Shown: piece by piece, positions 59,216 to 64,000 of the stretch
Numbering within the stretch: the stretch's first letter is position 1
How the letters are laid out: each line of letters starts with the position of its first letter
Origin: Pomphorhynchus laevis
Taxonomy: Eukaryota > Acanthocephala > Palaeacanthocephala > Echinorhynchida > Pomphorhynchidae
Assembly (NCBI GenBank): GCA_012934845.2
Contig: WNNJ02001610.1
Span: 1-64,000, forward strand
DNA length: 64,000 nt
Reading direction: 5' to 3'
Notes under the pieces: model-generated
Seen by the model: only the letters and a program-made list of their open reading frames with translations
Database searches by the model: none
Told to the model about the DNA's origin: nothing
Made by a program: the position numbers and the translations under genes

Positions 59216-59866
59216 TTACCTGGTAGTCGTTTCTGGCTCTGCGGAGTGCTGCATTAATCCAACGACTAATTTGTCGTTGAAGTCACCAAGTAACATGTCA
59301 TAGCCACTACCTAAAATACGGTTCATGTACTCACGGTTCTTGTGAATTTCCCCTGGCATAATATAGATATTGGCTATACTGATACGTTTCCCGTTCTTCC
59401 AAAGTGATATAGCTAAACAAGACAGGGCTAAACAAGAATAGTTTAAAAGGAGGCTAAAAGGAGGCACGATCTTAAATAGCTTTTAACTAAGGTTAAAAGT
59501 GTCTTCTCCAGCCTCGCCAGGAGAAGACACTTGCCCGCTTACATTATCTTCATCTCACTTAGAGGCCAACAAATCCCTACAGATATTATCTTTCTTTGCC
59601 AACTTCAAAGAGGCCAGCAAGAGTTTTGAAGCGGATCTCTTCTTAGAACGGGGGCTCTCTTTGAAGAGGTAATAATCGTGGATAAAGGAGAGCGAGACTC
59701 CTCGAATTTCTCTATCAGATGATTCATTAAAACTTGAATCTCGTCCTTGTACTCCTAAAATCTTACATTCACAAGTTTGATAATATCGGTGTCCGTCATA
59801 CCAGAACCGGTTGAATTTGACAAGCACGCGCCGGCAAAGTGTGCCGGTCTGGCCGGTGCCACACAA
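59216..59866 (-). mobile_element. Non-LTR retrotransposon fragment, APE-type endonuclease
   Basis: Frame 59216-59467 has KRISIANIYIMPGEIHKN and YDMLLGDFNDKLV, the NIYxxP and LLGDFN motifs of the exonuclease-endonuclease-phosphatase domain that nicks DNA for target-primed reverse transcription. Upstream frame 59555-59866 starts CGTGQTGTLCRRVLVKFNRF and is unidentified; it may belong to the same element. A 13-bp-arm hairpin (AAGTGTCTTCTCC and complement) at about 59498-59533 separates them. Confidence 0.6.
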
Positions 59867-60073
59867 TGCCCTAACTTGTATTCTTTAAATATAGGACAAC
59901 TTCATGACTAGGGCGGGTGCTGACCACCGCAATTAGAGCATTGAGGTGGAAAAGCACATTTCCCCTCATGGACGTCAGGAGAGCTGCTAACCCCACACGT
60001 ACGTTTGTGATTTGTGCCTTTGTGATTTGTACACATACAATTTGTACTATAGCGACTTGCGCGCTACAGATTA

Positions 60074-61080
60074 GTGCGCTTAACGTTTGTGTTCAAAAGA
60101 TTTAAGCGTTTAAGATTAGTGCGCTTAAGATTTGTGCGATTGAGATTTGCGCGCTTAAGATTTGTGCGCTTAAGATTTGTGCGCTTAAGATTTGTGCGCT
60201 TAAGATTTGTGCGCTTAAGATTTGTGCGCTTAAGATTTGTGCGCTTAAGATTTGTGCGCTTAAAATTTCTGCGTTTAAGATTTGTGCGCTTAAGATTGGT
60301 GCGCTTAAGATTAGTACGCTTAAGATTTGTGCGATTAAAATTTGTGCGCTTAAGATTTGTGCGCTTAAGATTTGTGCGCTTAAGATTTGTGCGCTTAAGA
60401 TTTGTGCGCTTAAGATTTGTGCGCTTAAGATTTGTGCGCTTAAGATTTGTGCGCTTAAGATTTGTGCGCTTAAGATTTGTGCGCTTAAGATTTGTGCGCT
60501 TAAGATTTGTGCGCTTAAGATTTGTGCGCTTAAGATTTGTGCGCTTAAGATTTGTGCGCTTAAGATTTGTGCGCTTAAGATTTGTGCGCTTAAGATTTGT
60601 GCGCTTAAGATTTGTGCGCTTAAGATTTGTGCGCTTAAGATTTGTGCGCTTAAGATTTGTGCGCTTAAGATTTGTGCGCTTAAGATTTGTGCGCTTAAGA
60701 TTTAAGCGCTTAAGATTTGTGCACTTAATATTATTGCGCTTTATATTTGTGCACTTAAGGTTTATGTGCTTGTGTCTTACGCGCTAAAGATTTGTGTGAT
60801 TTAGATATGTGGTATCAAGATTTGTGGGCTTGAAATTTATGACTTTTAGATTGGTCCAATGAAGATTTGTGCTCTAAATAGTATCGCGGGTAAAATTTGT
60901 GCATTTAAGATTTTTCGCTTAAGATTAGTGCCCTTAAAATTTTCCGCTTAAGAGTTTGCCCTTAAGATTTGTCCACTTAAGATTTTTGAGCTTAAGATAC
61001 AGGCGGTGTAGATTTAATCATAAGATTTGTGCGCATCAGGTTTGTTAGCATAAGATTTGTGCTGTTAAGATTTGTGCCCT
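60074..61080 (+). repeat. 15-bp minisatellite
   Basis: Array of GCGCTTAAGATTTGT. The centre (about 60346-60698) is almost perfect; both ends degenerate, and the right edge continues as diverged copies to about 61080. Because 15 is divisible by three, one frame encodes a run of RLRFV and stays open for 237 codons; that frame is not a gene. Confidence 0.97.
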
Positions 61081-62029
61081 TACCTTCCTCTAGAAACGCT
61101 TATTTTTTTATTTGAAATCAGAAATGATTTCAATTAAATTTGCAAAATATAAGATTGAAACCTTTCATTTATTTTAATTGCAAATAAAGTCAGACAAGTC
61201 GAGTGATCATCAGTCAACATTAAAAGGACCGAAACGTGAAATGTAAGTATTGAATCAGTAGCTGATGAGGCTCACCAATACTGAAATGTAGGGTACTGAT
61301 ATTGCCTTACAGATATGATTAAAGTAGCGTGGAGAATAAAATATATATCAAAATTTCAATGTTTACATTGAACAGGTATATAAATTTCAAATATTATTAA
61401 TTAACAAAAGGTACTAATTTTTTTTGTTGAACAGGAATATCAATTTCAAATTAAAATTAATTAACAACAGGTGCTAAAATCGTTGTTTTTTTGTAGTTGT
61501 AACACATCTGTTATTTAATTATATTATATTTAATTATATTATTTAATTATTTTTATATTTGTATCTTTACGGCAATTGATTTAAATTGATTCACATCAGC
61601 GCCTTCTGTAATTTACGATTACAAAATCTGTTTAATTTTTATTTTAAAATTTTACGATTTTAAAATTATCTAACAAAATGTCAATTCAATATGTTCTGCT
61701 TAGTGATATATCGCAAAACGAATTAGTATTCAGCCATTCTAATAACACGATAATCTCCATCGACGAAATGTAAGCGTTTATATTTAATTTTATGATTCAT
61801 AAAAAATATCACATAAACATTACGTTCACTAAAACGATTCAGAAAATTAACAATAGAGCTTAAATAAATAATATGATTCATTTTATTTATATTATTACAA
61901 ACAACATTCTGAAAAAGTTGCATATTTTAATTCGCACGAAATGATTTATTTTGCTATATTTTGAATATAAAACTTAATACCAAAAATACATTATTTAAGA
62001 GTATTATTTAATTAATTTATTTTTGTGAA
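61081..62029. other. Non-coding stretch with one dispersed-repeat copy
   Basis: 61225-61290 carries CCGAAACGTGAAATGTAAGT and GTAGCTGATGAGGCTCACC, the dispersed core also seen at 19 and 23 kb. The minus-strand frame at 61723-61923 is open but unrecognised. Confidence 0.5.
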
Positions 62030-62290
62030 TGGTTTTAGTGCCAAACACAGCAAAAAAAACGTTAAAAACGTTTAAGATTTTGTTATCAATATTTCTTCCA
62101 CCAATTGTGGACATCGTCAGGATAAATTGTAAGTAGTTAATAAAGATAACAAGATAGTTTAAACTCTCTTGTTCTTTCTATTAACTACTTACAATTTATC
62201 CTGACGATGTCCACAATTAGTGGAAGAAATATTGATAACAAAATCTTAAACGTTTTCAACGTTTTTTGGCTGGGTTTGGCCCTAAAACCA
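62030..62290. repeat. Foldback element upstream of PLE 2
   Basis: Imperfect inverted repeat, arms about 62030-62156 and 62165-62290, ends TGGTTTTAG/CTAAAACCA, containing CATCGTCAGGATAAATTGTA. It ends about 230 bp before PLE 2 and may be part of its terminal region. Confidence 0.85.
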
Positions 62291-62519
62291 ATCACAAATA
62301 TTTCAACCCAGCTCATTTCGATTCGGTCTCAATCGGTCTCATTCCGATTCAATTTATTTATTTTTTATAATAAACTACATTTTTGTAAAATGTTCTATAA
62401 AAGAGCAGTCGCTATTGCGTTGTATATTCATTATTTGTATTCCATCCTCTAATATAAAATCTATATAAAATATAGCGTAATCTAATTTTTACAATCAATC
62501 ATATATCAATAATTATACA

Positions 62520-63925
62520 AATATGCCTCCAAACACTAATTCAAATACATCAAATATTTCTAGAGAAAGTATATGCGAATCAATAACCTATCTTGAAATA
62601 AAGACATAACCACTAAACCTGCCGATAAAGGTTGCGCTGTGGTGATATAGAACACATCAGATTACACCCAAGAAGCGTATTGTCAACTGAATGATCGGAC
62701 ATCATATAAACCGATAACAAGAAGACAAGCCGATGTGATAGTAAGACAATTTGGAACAATACTTAAGCAACACACTGATGATGAGCTATATAATCAATTA
62801 TATAAAAGTGAACCTAGATTGGGATCGTTTTATCTATTGTCAGAAATCAGCAAGAAGGTACATCCAACACCATGTAGACCTTTAATTAATAATTGTGGGG
62901 CATCAACTGAATTAGTTTCAAAATATTTACACAAAAAACTGTTTCCATTACTATTAACGCTGAAGGCTCATCTATTGAGTACCGATGATTACCTACGTCG
63001 TTTCGAATAAATAAAACATCAAATCCAAATATTTATATTAATGGCAACCCTAGATGTGTCAGCGCTCTACACTAATATAAAAACGATAAATGGAATAAAT
63101 GGAGTATAAAAAATGAAATCAGCAGATTGGAGCATATCAGATATACACAACACGTTCTCATTGCTCGAGGGTGTACTAGGCAAAAATGTATTCCAATTTA
63201 ATGGAAAGATATATCAACAATGCTAGGGAACTTCGATGGGCACACTAGTAGCCCCGAAAAGTTTTGAAAAGTAAGTAGCCCCGAATAGTTTTGGAAAGTT
63301 TTGTGCAACGTCTGGATTTGAACTTAGTAATTTGAACTTTGTGCTGACGTTTCACGATAGATATAATCTGCTGTAAATATCACCTAGACATCGCTCGACT
63401 TGCAAGAGACGTAGAGATTGCTAAACTAAATACGGAACTTGTAGCTGACACGGAAGAATTTGAGATTGTGTTTAAGAACACAAAATCAATAAAAGAAATG
63501 CTAGCGACAAAACATTCGGGAACGGACAGAATGTTGATATTCAAAATAAAAACAGTTGATGTAACAGACCCCGTTGTTTAGTTTACAGCAAACATGGAAA
63601 CAACTAAAACGTTTATCAGTAAAAACACAAATTTAGAATATAAGGTTAAAGGAAACAACAACTGCAGTACAAGTGAATGCATTTATCTAGTGGAATGAGT
63701 GTAGGATGGTTATCAATATGTCGGTGAGACTAGTAACCCATTTTGACTTCGTGTAAATAACAGAAGACAAGATATTAAGAACAATAAAATTGCCGCCGAT
63801 GGCATAGTTAGCAACGCAGTCCAAAATCCCAAGCACGTGGATAAATTCAAATATATAATTATTGAATGTGAATTTAGGTCAGCTCAACACAGGAAGTGTC
63901 GTGAGCAATATTGGATTGAATAATT
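62520..63925 (+). mobile_element. Penelope-like element 2 (different family), RT remnant plus GIY-YIG
   Basis: ITTKPADKGCAVVI, YCQLNDRTSYKPITRRQAD, HPTPCRPLINNCGASTELVS and KYLHKKLFP (62735-63010), then MATLDVSALYTNI (motif A, about 63040) and GTSMGTLVAPK (motif B, about 63230). The palm with YxDD is deleted. After the gap come ARLARDVEIAKLNTELVADT and a GIY-YIG domain, CSTSECIYLVE...DGYQYVGET...LRVNNRRQDI (63660-63770), ending REQYWIE near 63920. Stops are present. Closer to the classical animal PLE consensus than family 1. Confidence 0.85.
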
Positions 63926-64000
63926 GATGGCGAACGTGTCACTCAATAAAGATAGACACATGCTTAATTTATTTTAAGTTCAATTCATAATACTTAGAAA

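Noticed and set aside
60074..60787. 237-codon open frame of repeated RLRFV
   Set aside because: It is a by-product of the 15-bp minisatellite; the same array is open in several other frames.
60074..61080. CRISPR array
   Set aside because: Direct 15-bp tandem repeat without spacers in an animal genome.

Overview
The window is AT-rich animal nuclear DNA. It contains two spliced host genes, two stranded host exons and a large amount of decayed transposon. Evidence for an animal: a complete adducin gene; a leucine-rich-repeat (LRR) receptor-like gene built from one-repeat exons with phase-2 introns; a SET/NAP exon and a USP-type deubiquitinase exon; and Penelope-like (PLE), Ty3-type and endonuclease-type retroelements. 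Several introns are only 42-69 bp long. I cannot name the species. An invertebrate is likely, and a nematode would fit the adducin sequence and the tiny introns, but nothing seen is decisive.

Layout. 0-9 kb: fragments of one AT-rich PLE family on both strands, a 464-bp tandem repeat carrying hammerhead ribozymes (4.59-5.52 kb), and a lone SET exon (7.9-8.2 kb, minus). 9.0-11.8 kb: a broken reverse-transcriptase (RT) element with a PD-(D/E)XK-like tail (element A, minus), followed by a perfect 206-bp palindrome. 12-13.4 kb: PLE 3' ends. 15.3-30.3 kb: adducin on the plus strand, 15 coding exons summing to 2013 nt (670 codons plus stop). Its larger introns hold PLE GIY-YIG pieces, foldbacks and a roughly 0.9-kb direct duplication. 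31-36.4 kb: more GIY-YIG pieces, a foldback with a second hammerhead-like motif, and RT element B (minus). 36.8-41.4 kb: PLE copies, including the longest. 41.7-42.0 kb: USP-type exon. 43.2-58.7 kb: LRR receptor-like gene (plus). Its introns contain RT element C (minus), a compact Ty3-type element with 104-bp LTRs (minus), RT element D (plus) and a decayed copy of one of its own LRR exons. 59.2-59.9 kb: an APE-type endonuclease fragment. 60.07-61.08 kb: a 15-bp minisatellite. 62.0-63.9 kb: a foldback and a second, different PLE with a GIY-YIG end.

How the parts relate. The host genes survive because their coding exons are short and well separated, while repeats fill the introns. The most interesting system is the hammerhead repeat. 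It is a 2.0-unit head-to-tail array with an exact 464-bp period and one hammerhead per unit, lying inside a PLE copy. This matches the architecture described for metazoan retrozymes, which are thought to move as self-cleaved circular RNAs copied by PLE machinery. The local PLEs also share a conserved stem-loop region just after the RT reading frame.

Limits: all calls come from reading the sequence. No similarity search, folding program or transcript data was used. Boundaries of decayed elements are approximate (tens of bases); exon boundaries were chosen by reading frame, splice consensus and family alignment from memory.
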